Of a DNA stretch of 64,000 nucleotides, positions 43,340 to 51,036 are shown one piece after another. Source of the DNA: DTKY01 sp037440765 (GTDB lineage Bacteria > Acidobacteriota > Terriglobia > Bryobacterales > Bryobacteraceae); assembly GCA_037440765.1 (NCBI GenBank), contig JBBITL010000022.1:8153-72152 (forward strand). The letters run 5' to 3'. The number at the start of each line of letters is the position of its first letter. The stretch's first letter is position 1. The translations under genes were made by a program, and so were the position numbers. Below the pieces are notes generated by a model, which saw only the letters and a list, made by a program, of their open reading frames with translations, was not told the DNA's origin and searched no databases.

Positions 43340-45673
43340 ATGAATACCGCAGCTTGGAAGGTCTTGATCGTGTGGATGGTGCTGGGAGGAACTTTCGCGG
43401 CGGCTCAGGGAGAGGCGGGGCGCGGCGTGGCCCGCGTCAGCCTGCTCAACGGGGACGTCTCCGTTCGCCGCGGCGACTCCGGAGACTGGGTGGCCGCGGC
43501 CCTGAACGCTCCTCTGGTTGTGGAAGACGTGCTCATCACCGGCGTGAGGAGCCGCGCCGAAGTGCAGTTCGATTGGGCCAACATGATCCGCGTGGCGCCT
43601 GAGAGCGAGATCCGGCTGGCGGCCCTGGACAATGAGCGCTATATGATCCAGGTTGCCCGCGGCCTGGTCACGTTCCGCGTCGAGCGCGATTCAGGCGCCG
43701 ACGTGGAGCTCAGCACGCCGAGCGTTTCCGTTCGCCCGGTGAAGAAGGGCTCCTACCGCATTCACGTGCGTGACAGCGGAGAGAGCGAGATCACCGTGCG
43801 GGGCGGGGAAGCCGAGGTTTTCACCCCCACCGGCAGCGAGCGGCTCAGGAACGGCCGCACCATGCTGGCGCGCGGCACGGCCTCAGACCCTGAGTTCCGG
43901 ACTGTCTCCGCGGCGGGCCGCGACGAGTGGGACCGCTGGAATGAGGACCGCGACGGCTACTACAGCCGCTCCCGCGGCTACCGCTACGCGCATAGCAGCG
44001 TGTACGGCATCGAGGATCTGGATCATCACGGCTCCTGGATCTACGTCGCACCCTACGGCTACGTGTGGACGCCGCGCGTGACGGTGGGCTGGACGCCTTA
44101 CTACCACGGCCGCTGGTCTTGGATCGACTGGTATGGCTGGAGCTGGGTGAGCTACGAACCCTGGGGCTGGGCTCCCTACCACTACGGCCGCTGGTTCTAT
44201 CACCGGTCCCGCTGGTGCTGGTGGCCGGGCGGGATGTACACGCGGCACTACTGGAGCCCCGGCCTGGTGGCGTTCATCGGGTGGGGAGGCTGGAGCGGCT
44301 TCCGCGTCGGCCTCGGCATCGGCCATGTCGGCTGGGTGCCGCTGGCGCCGTACGAGCCCTACTATCCCTGGTACGGGCACCGCTACTACGGCGGATACCG
44401 CAACACCACCTATATCGACAACAGCGTTCACATCGTGAGCAACACCAACATCGTGAACATCTACAAGAACGCACGGGTGAACAACGGAATCGTCGCGGTC
44501 AATTCCAGCCATTTCGGTCAGGGCGGGGCGGCCAACGTGCGCGTCAACCGGAACGACCTGGATCGCGTGGACCTGGTCCGCGGCCAGCTTCCGGTGGCCC
44601 CCAGCCGCGAGAGCCTGCGCGTCTCCGACCAGCGGCTTGAGGCTGCGCCGGCGCGCGCGGCGGCGTCCAGGACGGAGTTCTTCAGCCGCAGGCCGGCGCC
44701 AGCAGTGGAGCGCGTGCCCTTCGAGGAGCAGCAGCGCGGCATGGAGCAGGTGGCGCGCCGCGCGTTCGGTGACACCCCCTTGCGGACTGCCGATCCCGGA
44801 GGCGCGCGGGGCGGCGCCGCCGCCGCACCGGCCAGGGCCGAGGCGCCGGCCCGTGGAATCGCCAATGAGACAACCCGGACTGCTCGGCCGGCCAGGAGTG
44901 AAGCACGGACCGGCGGGCCGGTGCTGGAGCCAAGGAGCGCCCCGGCAGCCGAGAACAACTCCGGCTGGCGGCGCGTAGGAGAGCCGGCCAGGACCGAAGT
45001 CCAGGAAGCCGGCCCCGGCGACTCGTGGCGCAGGTTCGGCGGCGCCGCTCCTGCCAGGGTCAACCCGGATCCGCGTGAGGCGGCCAGACCGGCCCCCCTG
45101 ACGGAGGCCGAGCCGCGCGCGCCCGAGAGCCCGAGGCTTGAGCCGGCGCCTCGCGCCACGCAGAGAGAGGAGAGCGGCAACTGGCGGCGGTTCGAGTCGG
45201 GGCGTGAGGCGGCGCCGCCGGCCGAGCCTAGAAGAGTGGAGCAACCCGCACCCGCTCCGCGCCAGAGCGAACCGCTGCGCATGAGCGAGCCGCGGGTGGA
45301 GACGCAGCCGGCGCCTCGCGCCACGCAGAGAGACGAGAGCGGCAACTGGCGGCGGTTTGAGTCAGGGCGTGGGGCGGCGCCGGCGGCCGAGCCTCGCAGG
45401 GTGGAGCGGCCCGCGCCGGCGGCGCGGCCGAGTGAAGCGCCTCGCGCCAGTGAGCCGCGGATGACGCCGCAGCCGGCGCCAGAGCGGCGCAGTGCGCCGC
45501 TCCGGATCAGCCCGCCGATCGTCCGTCAGCGTGAGGCGCCCTCCCGAGTGGAGGCGCCCAGGGCGCCAGCGGCGCCCGGCGGCGGCGACGCGCGCCAGGC
45601 CCCCGGCGGGGGTCGCGGCGGCATGTCCGAGGGTGGCGGCCGGCGCGAGGACCCCGGCCCACGGACCCGTTAG
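43340..45673 (+). CDS. FecR-domain protein with Trp/Tyr-rich middle and Pro/Arg-rich repeats
   Basis: 777 residues with a signal peptide (VLIVWMVLGGTFAAAQ). Residues 30-190 are a FecR-type beta domain (VARVSLLNGDVSVRRG, VELSTPSVSVRPVKKGSYRI). A Trp/Tyr/His-rich stretch of about 150 residues follows (YVAPYGYVWTPRVTVGWTPY, WSWIDWYGWSWVSYEPWGW), which is the acidobacterial DUF6600-like type. The remaining 350 residues are Ala/Pro/Arg/Glu-rich and contain four WRR motifs (GWRRVG, SWRRFG, NWRRFE twice) and a 55-residue tandem repeat. The tail is likely disordered and basic. It may bind peptidoglycan, nucleic acid or another surface. A strong terminator follows. Confidence 0.85.
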   Translation: MNTAAWKVLIVWMVLGGTFAAAQGEAGRGVARVSLLNGDVSVRRGDSGDWVAAALNAPLVVEDVLITGVRSRAEVQFDWANMIRVAPESEIRLAALDNERYMIQVARGLVTFRVERDSGADVELSTPSVSVRPVKKGSYRIHVRDSGESEITVRGGEAEVFTPTGSERLRNGRTMLARGTASDPEFRTVSAAGRDEWDRWNEDRDGYYSRSRGYRYAHSSVYGIEDLDHHGSWIYVAPYGYVWTPRVTVGWTPYYHGRWSWIDWYGWSWVSYEPWGWAPYHYGRWFYHRSRWCWWPGGMYTRHYWSPGLVAFIGWGGWSGFRVGLGIGHVGWVPLAPYEPYYPWYGHRYYGGYRNTTYIDNSVHIVSNTNIVNIYKNARVNNGIVAVNSSHFGQGGAANVRVNRNDLDRVDLVRGQLPVAPSRESLRVSDQRLEAAPARAAASRTEFFSRRPAPAVERVPFEEQQRGMEQVARRAFGDTPLRTADPGGARGGAAAAPARAEAPARGIANETTRTARPARSEARTGGPVLEPRSAPAAENNSGWRRVGEPARTEVQEAGPGDSWRRFGGAAPARVNPDPREAARPAPLTEAEPRAPESPRLEPAPRATQREESGNWRRFESGREAAPPAEPRRVEQPAPAPRQSEPLRMSEPRVETQPAPRATQRDESGNWRRFESGRGAAPAAEPRRVERPAPAARPSEAPRASEPRMTPQPAPERRSAPLRISPPIVRQREAPSRVEAPRAPAAPGGGDARQAPGGGRGGMSEGGGRREDPGPRTR
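45141..45470 (+). repeat. Two 165-bp in-frame tandem repeats
   Basis: Two units of 165 bp (45141-45305 and 45306-45470) code 55-residue repeats. Both begin PAPRATQR, continue with SGNWRRFESGR and end near SEPR. They differ at about a quarter of the residues, so the duplication is not recent. Confidence 0.8.
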
Positions 45674-45709
45674 CGGACACCGGCTCTGACTTTGGGCTTC
45701 TTCCCTCGA

Positions 45710-45748
45710 GGCCCGGTCCCACGGCGGTGGGGCCGGGCCATATTTTTT
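45710..45748 (+). terminator. Rho-independent terminator after the FecR gene
   Basis: GGCCCGGTCCCAC (45710-45722) pairs with GTGGGGCCGGGCC (45727-45739) over 13 positions with one G-T wobble and a GGCG loop, followed by ATATTTTTT. It is the clearest terminator in the window. Confidence 0.9.
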
Positions 45749-45781
45749 GGTGAGGGCAGAGATATCCACACAACAGTAGAC

Positions 45782-45795
45782 ATAATGCACATTAT
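45782..45795 (+). promoter_or_regulatory. AT-rich perfect inverted repeat
   Basis: ATAATG-CA-CATTAT, 6-bp arms with a 2-bp spacer, in an AT-rich island of GC-rich DNA. It lies after the terminator and before the small ORF and larC, so it may be an operator. The 454-bp region 45674-46127 otherwise holds only the terminator, this palindrome, a candidate small ORF and a REP-like repeat. Confidence 0.4.
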
Positions 45796-45960
45796 CGGAA
45801 GTTGCCGACCACCGCCGAACGCCTCGCGGCGCAACCGTGCGGCCGGCACTACTTGAGGACGCGCTCATTGTGTGACTGCAAATGCCGCGCGCGCACGCTC
45901 GCGCTTCCGTGCCCGCGGTGGTGTGAACCCTGCCATACCCTACGGACAAAGGAGCGTGAC

Positions 45961-46056
45961 ATGCGATCCATTGGCTTGCCCGGACTTCTCCTCCGTCGAC
46001 TACTTCGAAGTTGCAGCGTAGTGCGTTCTCAACGGCGACAGGCCCGCGGACTGTAA
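45961..46056 (+). CDS. Possible 31-residue small ORF with strong Shine-Dalgarno
   Basis: ATG at 45961 follows AAAGGAG at 6 bases, a better ribosome site than that of larC. It codes 31 residues (starting MRSIGLPGLLLRRLLRSC), hydrophobic at first and Arg-rich throughout, then stops at TAA. A second GGAGG follows shortly after. It could be a leader peptide for larC or a chance ORF; nothing in the sequence decides. Confidence 0.3.
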   Translation: MRSIGLPGLLLRRLLRSCSVVRSQRRQARGL

Positions 46057-46073
46057 GATAGGAGGTTGGCTGT

Positions 46074-46097
46074 GTCCGCTCGCTGACGCTCGCGGTT
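46074..46097 (-). repeat. REP-like dispersed repeat, copy 2 (inverted)
   Basis: On the minus strand this reads AACCGCGAGC, GTCA, GCGAGCGGAC and differs from 8515-8538 at two positions. A related but degraded sequence lies near 45880-45910. It sits just upstream of larC. Confidence 0.5.
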
Positions 46098-46127
46098 CCG
46101 TGCGCCGGGCGGCGATATCTGAGACAA

Positions 46128-47285
46128 ATGAGAATCTGCTACCTGGACGCTTTTTCGGGCATCAGCGGGGATATGCTGGTCGGCGCGCTGGCCGACGCCG
46201 GCGCCGACCCCGCCGCCATCACGCAAGCCCTCTCTTCCCTCGCCGCCGGCGCCGAGTTCCGGTTCGAGAAGACCATGCGCCGCGCGATCGGCGCCACCAA
46301 GTTTCACGTCGAAGGAGGCGATACCAAGAAGCACCGCCACCTCTCGCACATCCTCAAGATGATTGAACAGGCCGAGCTGCCGGACCCCGTCAAGAGCGAC
46401 GCGTCGCGAGTCTTCACGCGACTGGGCGAGGCCGAGGCTGGCGTCCACCAGGTCCCCGTCGAGAAGGTCCACTTCCATGAGGTCGGCGCGGTGGACTCCA
46501 TCGCCGACATCGTGGGCGCGTGCCTGGGGTTCCACCTTCTCGGCGTCAAGGAGATTCGCTGCTCAGCAGTCAACACCGGCAGCGGCACGGTAAACACGGA
46601 GCACGGCGTCATGCCGGTTCCGGCCCCGGCCACGGCTTCCCTGCTCCTGGGCAGGCCGGTTTACGCCCGGGGGCCCCAGGTGGAGCTCACAACCCCGACC
46701 GGAGCCGCCATCGCCACCACCCTGGCCGCCGGCTTCGGCCCGCCTCCAGCCATGACGCTGGCCGCCGTGGGTTACGGCGCCGGGACAAGAGACTTCCACG
46801 AGCACGCCAATGTCCTGCGAGTTATGATCGGCGAGGCGAGCGGCGCCACCGAGGCCACGGCCGTTTCCATCATCGAAGCCAACATCGACGACCTCAGCCC
46901 GCAGATCCTGGCCTACACCATGGAGCGCCTGATGGAACGCGGCGCCCTGGACGTCTCCTTCGCACCCATCTTCATGAAGAAGAACCGGCCCGGCACGCTT
47001 CTGCGCGTCATAGCCCGCCCGGAGAAGCAGGAGGAACTGGCCCGGATCCTGCTGGCCGAGACCTCCACGCTGGGGGCGAGGATTTACACGGCCGAGCGCC
47101 GCTGCCAGGCGCGCCGCACGGTGGAAGTCTCCACGCCGCACGGCGCCGTCCGCGTCAAGGTGGGTGAGAACGGCAACTTCGCCCCCGAATACGAGGACTG
47201 CCGCAGGCTCGCCATCGAATCGGGCGCGCCCCTCAAGCAGATCCTGGCGGAAGCGAACCAGGCCTACCGGGACACCCAGCAATGA
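46128..47285 (+). CDS. larC: Nickel-pincer cofactor biosynthesis protein LarC
   Basis: 385 residues. The N-terminus YLDAFSGISGDMLVGALADAG is the LarC signature, followed by EKVHFHEVGAVDSIADIVGA, EHGVMPVPAPATASLL and VELTTPTGAAIA, and a C-terminal half with EANIDDLSPQILAYTMERL. LarC inserts Ni into the pincer cofactor of lactate racemase-type enzymes in a CTP-dependent way. Here both halves are in one frame, unlike the frameshifted larC1/larC2 of Lactobacillus. No larA, larB or larE is in the window. The stop overlaps metG (ATGA). Confidence 0.93.
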   Translation: MRICYLDAFSGISGDMLVGALADAGADPAAITQALSSLAAGAEFRFEKTMRRAIGATKFHVEGGDTKKHRHLSHILKMIEQAELPDPVKSDASRVFTRLGEAEAGVHQVPVEKVHFHEVGAVDSIADIVGACLGFHLLGVKEIRCSAVNTGSGTVNTEHGVMPVPAPATASLLLGRPVYARGPQVELTTPTGAAIATTLAAGFGPPPAMTLAAVGYGAGTRDFHEHANVLRVMIGEASGATEATAVSIIEANIDDLSPQILAYTMERLMERGALDVSFAPIFMKKNRPGTLLRVIARPEKQEELARILLAETSTLGARIYTAERRCQARRTVEVSTPHGAVRVKVGENGNFAPEYEDCRRLAIESGAPLKQILAEANQAYRDTQQ

Positions 47286-49189
47286 CCAGGAAGTACTACC
47301 TCACCACGCCCATCTACTACGTGAACGCCGCGCCGCACATCGGCCATGCCTACACCACGATCGCAGCCGACGCGGTCCGGCGTTTCAAGCGCATGCGCGG
47401 CTACGAGGCCATCCTCACCACCGGCACCGACGAGCACGGCCAGAAGGTGGAGCGCGCCGCCAAGGCCGCCGGCAAGACACCGCAGGAGTTCACCGACATC
47501 ATCTCGGCCGAGTTCAAGCAGCAGTGGGAGAGTCTGGGCCTCGCCATCGACCGCTTCAAGCGCACCACCAGCCCCGACCACCACCAGGTGGTCAAGGACC
47601 TGTTCCTGCGTTGTCTGAACAACGGCTACATCGAGAAAGGTTCCTACACCGGCCAGTACTGCGTCTTCGACGAGTTGTATGTGGGCGACGCCAGCCCGGG
47701 CGACCCCTGCCCCGATTGCGGCCGCCCCACCGAGACTGTAACCGAAGAGAACTTCTTCTTCAGGCTGTCCGCCTTCCGCGACCGCCTGCTTGACCTGTAC
47801 GAGCGGCAGCCCGATTTCATCCGCCCGGAGGCGCGGCGCAACGAGGTGCTGGCTTTCGTGGAGCGCGGCTTGAGCGATCTTTCCATCAGCCGGACCACCA
47901 TCAAGTGGGGCATCCCCGTCCCGGCCGAGGGCAACCACGTCTTCTACGTGTGGTTTGACGCACTCTCCACGTACATGAGCGCGGTGGCGGGCGAGGACCG
48001 CTGGCCCGCGGACCTGCACCTCATCGGCAAGGAGATCCTGCGTTTCCACGCCGTCTACTGGCCGGCGTTTCTGATGGCGGCGGATCTGCCGCTTCCCAGG
48101 CAGGTTTTCGCGCACGGCTGGCTGCTGTTCGAGCAGGACAAGATGAGCAAGTCGCGCGGCAACATCGTGCGCGCCGCTCCCATACAGCAGGTGGCCGGCG
48201 CCGACTGCCTGCGTTACTTCCTGCTGCGGGAGATCGTCTTCGGGCAGGACGGCAACTTCAGCTACGACGCGCTGGTCAGCCGCTACAACTCGGACCTGGC
48301 CAACGGCCTGGGCAACCTGACCAGCCGCACGCTCACCATGATCCGGCAGTACCGCGGTGGCGCCGTGCCGTCGCCACCCGGCAACCCAGCCGTCGCCGCG
48401 CTGGCCGCCGAGACCATTCAATCCGTAGTTCAGTCGTTTGAGGCCTTCGATTTCTCGAAAGGGCTGGAGACCCTGTGGGTGCTGCTGGGCGCGGTGGACA
48501 AGTACATCGTCGCGCAAGCGCCCTGGGCCAACGAGGCCGGACGCTGCGAGACACTGTACACCGCGGCCGAGGTTCTGCGGATAGCCGCGGCGCTGGTCGC
48601 ACCCGTGCTCCCGGCGGCCGCGGCGAAGATCTGGACCCAGCTCGGCATGAGCGAGCCTGTCGGGAGCGTGCGGCTCGACGATCTCCGCTGGGGCCAGCTT
48701 GCCGGAGGGCAGAAGATCGGCGCCGTGTCGCCCGTGTTCCAGCGCATCGACGCCGCGCCCGCCATTGCCAGGATGCGCGCGCTTGAAGTGGAAGAGATGG
48801 CGCGGCAGGCGGCGCTGGTCGGCAAGCCCGTCCCGAAGCAGGAGGCTGCAATGGCTACAGGCGTCATCACCATCGACGACTTCGCAAGGGTCGAAATGCG
48901 CGTGGGCCTGGTGCTCAAGGCCGAGCGCGTGAAGGGCGCCGACAAGCTGCTGCATATGCAGATCGATATCGGCGAGCCCCGGCCGCGCAGCATCGTGGCC
49001 GGCATCGCCGAGGCATACGCGCCGGAGGATCTCCTGGGCAGGAAGGTCGCCATCGTCTCGAACCTCCAGCCGCGCAAGCTGCGCGGCCTGGTTTCCGACG
49101 GCATGATCCTGGCGGCCTCGCCCGAAGGCGGCCTGCCCGTACTGGTGACCTTCGCATCCGACGTACCGGTGGGCACGCGGCTGCGATGA
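47282..49189 (+). CDS. metG: Methionyl-tRNA synthetase with C-terminal tRNA-binding domain
   Basis: 635 residues. The class I signature is AAPHIGHAYTTIAAD, a zinc knuckle region contains CPDCGRPTE, and the KMSKS loop reads QDKMSKSRGNIV. The anticodon-binding helical domain follows, then the EMAP-II-type OB fold (ITIDDFARVEMRVGLVLKAE through LQPRKLRGLVSDGMILA). It charges tRNA-Met and is essential. Overlapping starts tie it to larC before and tatD after (ATGA at both ends). Confidence 0.97.
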   Translation: MTRKYYLTTPIYYVNAAPHIGHAYTTIAADAVRRFKRMRGYEAILTTGTDEHGQKVERAAKAAGKTPQEFTDIISAEFKQQWESLGLAIDRFKRTTSPDHHQVVKDLFLRCLNNGYIEKGSYTGQYCVFDELYVGDASPGDPCPDCGRPTETVTEENFFFRLSAFRDRLLDLYERQPDFIRPEARRNEVLAFVERGLSDLSISRTTIKWGIPVPAEGNHVFYVWFDALSTYMSAVAGEDRWPADLHLIGKEILRFHAVYWPAFLMAADLPLPRQVFAHGWLLFEQDKMSKSRGNIVRAAPIQQVAGADCLRYFLLREIVFGQDGNFSYDALVSRYNSDLANGLGNLTSRTLTMIRQYRGGAVPSPPGNPAVAALAAETIQSVVQSFEAFDFSKGLETLWVLLGAVDKYIVAQAPWANEAGRCETLYTAAEVLRIAAALVAPVLPAAAAKIWTQLGMSEPVGSVRLDDLRWGQLAGGQKIGAVSPVFQRIDAAPAIARMRALEVEEMARQAALVGKPVPKQEAAMATGVITIDDFARVEMRVGLVLKAERVKGADKLLHMQIDIGEPRPRSIVAGIAEAYAPEDLLGRKVAIVSNLQPRKLRGLVSDGMILAASPEGGLPVLVTFASDVPVGTRLR

Positions 49190-50019
49190 CCCTGGTCGAT
49201 TCCCACTGCCACCTGGACGACCCGCAGTTCGACGCCGACCGCGAGGCGGTGATCGCCCGCGCTGTCGCCTCCGGAGTGACCACCATACTGGCCGTGGGAA
49301 CGGGTGAAGGCCCGCCCGGCCTGGAAGCGGGCATACGCCTTGCAGACAGGCCAGGAGGCCTGTCCCACGGTGGTACAGCCGTCCCCGCCTGTCCCGCCCT
49401 GGTGCTAGCGACCGTGGGGGTTCACCCGCACGATGCCCGAAAGGCCGGCGCGGAAACCTGGCCGCGGCTGGAGGCGCTGCTCGCGCATCCCAAGGTGGTC
49501 GCCGTGGGCGAGATCGGCCTCGACTACCACTACGACAACTCGCCGCGGGAGCAGCAGCGCGCGGCGTTCATCGAACAGATGGCGATCGCGCGACGCGCCC
49601 GCAAACCGGTAGTCATTCACACCCGCGAGGCTTGGGACGACACCTGGCGCCTGCTGGAGGAGCATTGGGCTCCATACGGGCTGGGCGGCATCATGCATTG
49701 CTTTTCGGGGGGAGCGGAGGAGGCCCGCCACGCGCTGGACATGGGCTTTCACCTGGCCTTCGGCGGCGTGGCGACGTATCCCAAGGCTCACCGCGTGCGG
49801 GAGGCCGCGCGGGCGACGCCGCTTGACAGGCTGCTCGTCGAAACCGACGCGCCGTACCTGGCGCCCGCGCCCCTGCGCGGCAGGCGCAACGAGCCGGCGT
49901 TCGTGCTGGAGACGGCCCGCCGCCTGGCCGAGCTCAGGGGCGAGTCCTTGGAAGCGCTCGCCCGCGCCACCACCGCCAACTTCCACCGCCTCTGCCCCGC
50001 CCTGCCGCTTGCATTGTGA
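49186..50019 (+). CDS. tatD: TatD family metal-dependent nuclease with an in-frame palindromic insertion
   Basis: 277 residues. Metal ligands are all present: DSHCHLDD at the start, GEIGLDYH, PVVIHTREA, IMHCFSGG and VETDAPYLAP. TatD enzymes are 3'-5' DNases and RNases or quality-control hydrolases. Between the usual GIRLAD and ATVGVHPHD strands there are about 18 extra residues (RPGGLSHGGTAVPACPA), coded by a sequence with a perfect 8-bp hairpin (see the repeat at 49345). The insertion sits in a surface loop and leaves the active site intact. The start overlaps the metG stop. Confidence 0.93.
   Translation: MTLVDSHCHLDDPQFDADREAVIARAVASGVTTILAVGTGEGPPGLEAGIRLADRPGGLSHGGTAVPACPALVLATVGVHPHDARKAGAETWPRLEALLAHPKVVAVGEIGLDYHYDNSPREQQRAAFIEQMAIARRARKPVVIHTREAWDDTWRLLEEHWAPYGLGGIMHCFSGGAEEARHALDMGFHLAFGGVATYPKAHRVREAARATPLDRLLVETDAPYLAPAPLRGRRNEPAFVLETARRLAELRGESLEALARATTANFHRLCPALPLAL
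49345..49394 (+). repeat. Palindromic element inserted in the tatD reading frame
   Basis: GACAGGCC-AGGA-GGCCTGTC (49345-49364) is a perfect 8-bp hairpin, and a further GCCTGTC about 25 bases on can pair with the first arm as well. The stretch codes the extra residues in TatD. It behaves like a protein-coding palindromic repeat of the Rickettsia RPE kind. Confidence 0.65.
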
Positions 50020-50069
50020 CCCTAGTTTGAGGCAATCTGGATTGTTTTCCAGCGCTCCAAGATAGAGTC

Positions 50070-51023
50070 ATGCGCGTAAGGGTCTTGTACCACGATCACT
50101 GCTTTGATGGCGCCGCGGCGGCGGCGTTCTTCAGCCGCTTCCTGGAGGACAAGTTCCACCCTAACGCCGAGTTCCTTTTCACGGGCCTGGCTCACAGGGC
50201 GTCCGACCTGTTCGAAGACAGCATGTTCGACGGCGACGAGAACGCCATAGTCGATTTCAAGTACTCTACGCACCCCCGGCTGACCTGGTGGTTCGACCAT
50301 CATCAGAGCGCCTTCCTGCACCCGGCAGACGAGGAGCACTTCCGGCGCGACACCAGCGGCAGGAAGATGCTGGACCCGCACTGCCGCTCCTGCACCCGGT
50401 TCATAGCCACGGTCACCGCCGAGAAGTGGGGCTACCGCGCGCCGGACCTGGATGATCTGGTCCACTGGGCCGACATCATCGATGGCGCCCAGTACTCCGG
50501 CGCCGCGGAGGCCGTGGAGATGGCGGCGCCGGCCATGAAGCTGACGCTGGTGATTGAAGGCGCGAAAGGCTCCGGCGTGGTCGAGCGGGTCATCCGCAGC
50601 ATGCGGCGGAGCTCGCTGGCCGACATCATGGCGGAACCCGAGATCCAGGCGCTGTACGAACCGCTCTACGAGCGTCACCGCGAGTCGATCGACCTCATCC
50701 GCTCGCGCGCCACCCGGAACGGCGGAGTGGTCTACTTCGACCTGACCGGCTACGACGTTGAAGGCTACAACAAGTTCATCCCCTACTACCTGTTTCCGGA
50801 CTCCGTTTACACCGTCTCGGTAAGCAAGTCCAGCTTCCGCACGAAGGTGTCCGTGGGTTCCAATCCCTGGTCGCCCAAGCCGCTGGTCCACAACCTTGCC
50901 ACCATCTGCGAGCGCTACGGCGGCGGAGGCCACACGCGTGTGGGCGCCATCAGCTTCGACCTGGCGGCGGCGGACGCAGCGCGCAAGGCCGCCGCCGAGA
51001 TCGTCGAGGAACTGCGACACTAG
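50070..51023 (+). CDS. DHH/DHHA1 phosphoesterase
   Basis: 317 residues. The DHH domain motifs are present: YHDHCFDGAAAAAFF, IVDFKYS, WWFDHHQSAF with the Asp-His-His triad, and WADIIDGAQ. The DHHA1 end has CERYGGGGHTRVGAISF with the GGGGH motif. Family members cleave nanoRNAs, pApA or cyclic dinucleotides using Mn. The order of motifs fits NrnA-like or GdpP-tail-like enzymes, but without a membrane or PAS part it is a cytosolic enzyme. It follows tatD by 50 bases in the same direction, two nucleases in a row. Confidence 0.9.
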   Translation: MRVRVLYHDHCFDGAAAAAFFSRFLEDKFHPNAEFLFTGLAHRASDLFEDSMFDGDENAIVDFKYSTHPRLTWWFDHHQSAFLHPADEEHFRRDTSGRKMLDPHCRSCTRFIATVTAEKWGYRAPDLDDLVHWADIIDGAQYSGAAEAVEMAAPAMKLTLVIEGAKGSGVVERVIRSMRRSSLADIMAEPEIQALYEPLYERHRESIDLIRSRATRNGGVVYFDLTGYDVEGYNKFIPYYLFPDSVYTVSVSKSSFRTKVSVGSNPWSPKPLVHNLATICERYGGGGHTRVGAISFDLAAADAARKAAAEIVEELRH

Positions 51024-51036
51024 CCTGAGGGCCAGA

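Noticed and set aside
45759..45768. Single DnaA-box-like sequence (ATATCCACA)
   Set aside because: Only one imperfect box and no replication genes nearby, so no support for an origin.
46128..47285. Possible programmed frameshift in larC as in Lactobacillus
   Set aside because: The gene is a single uninterrupted frame of 385 codons here.
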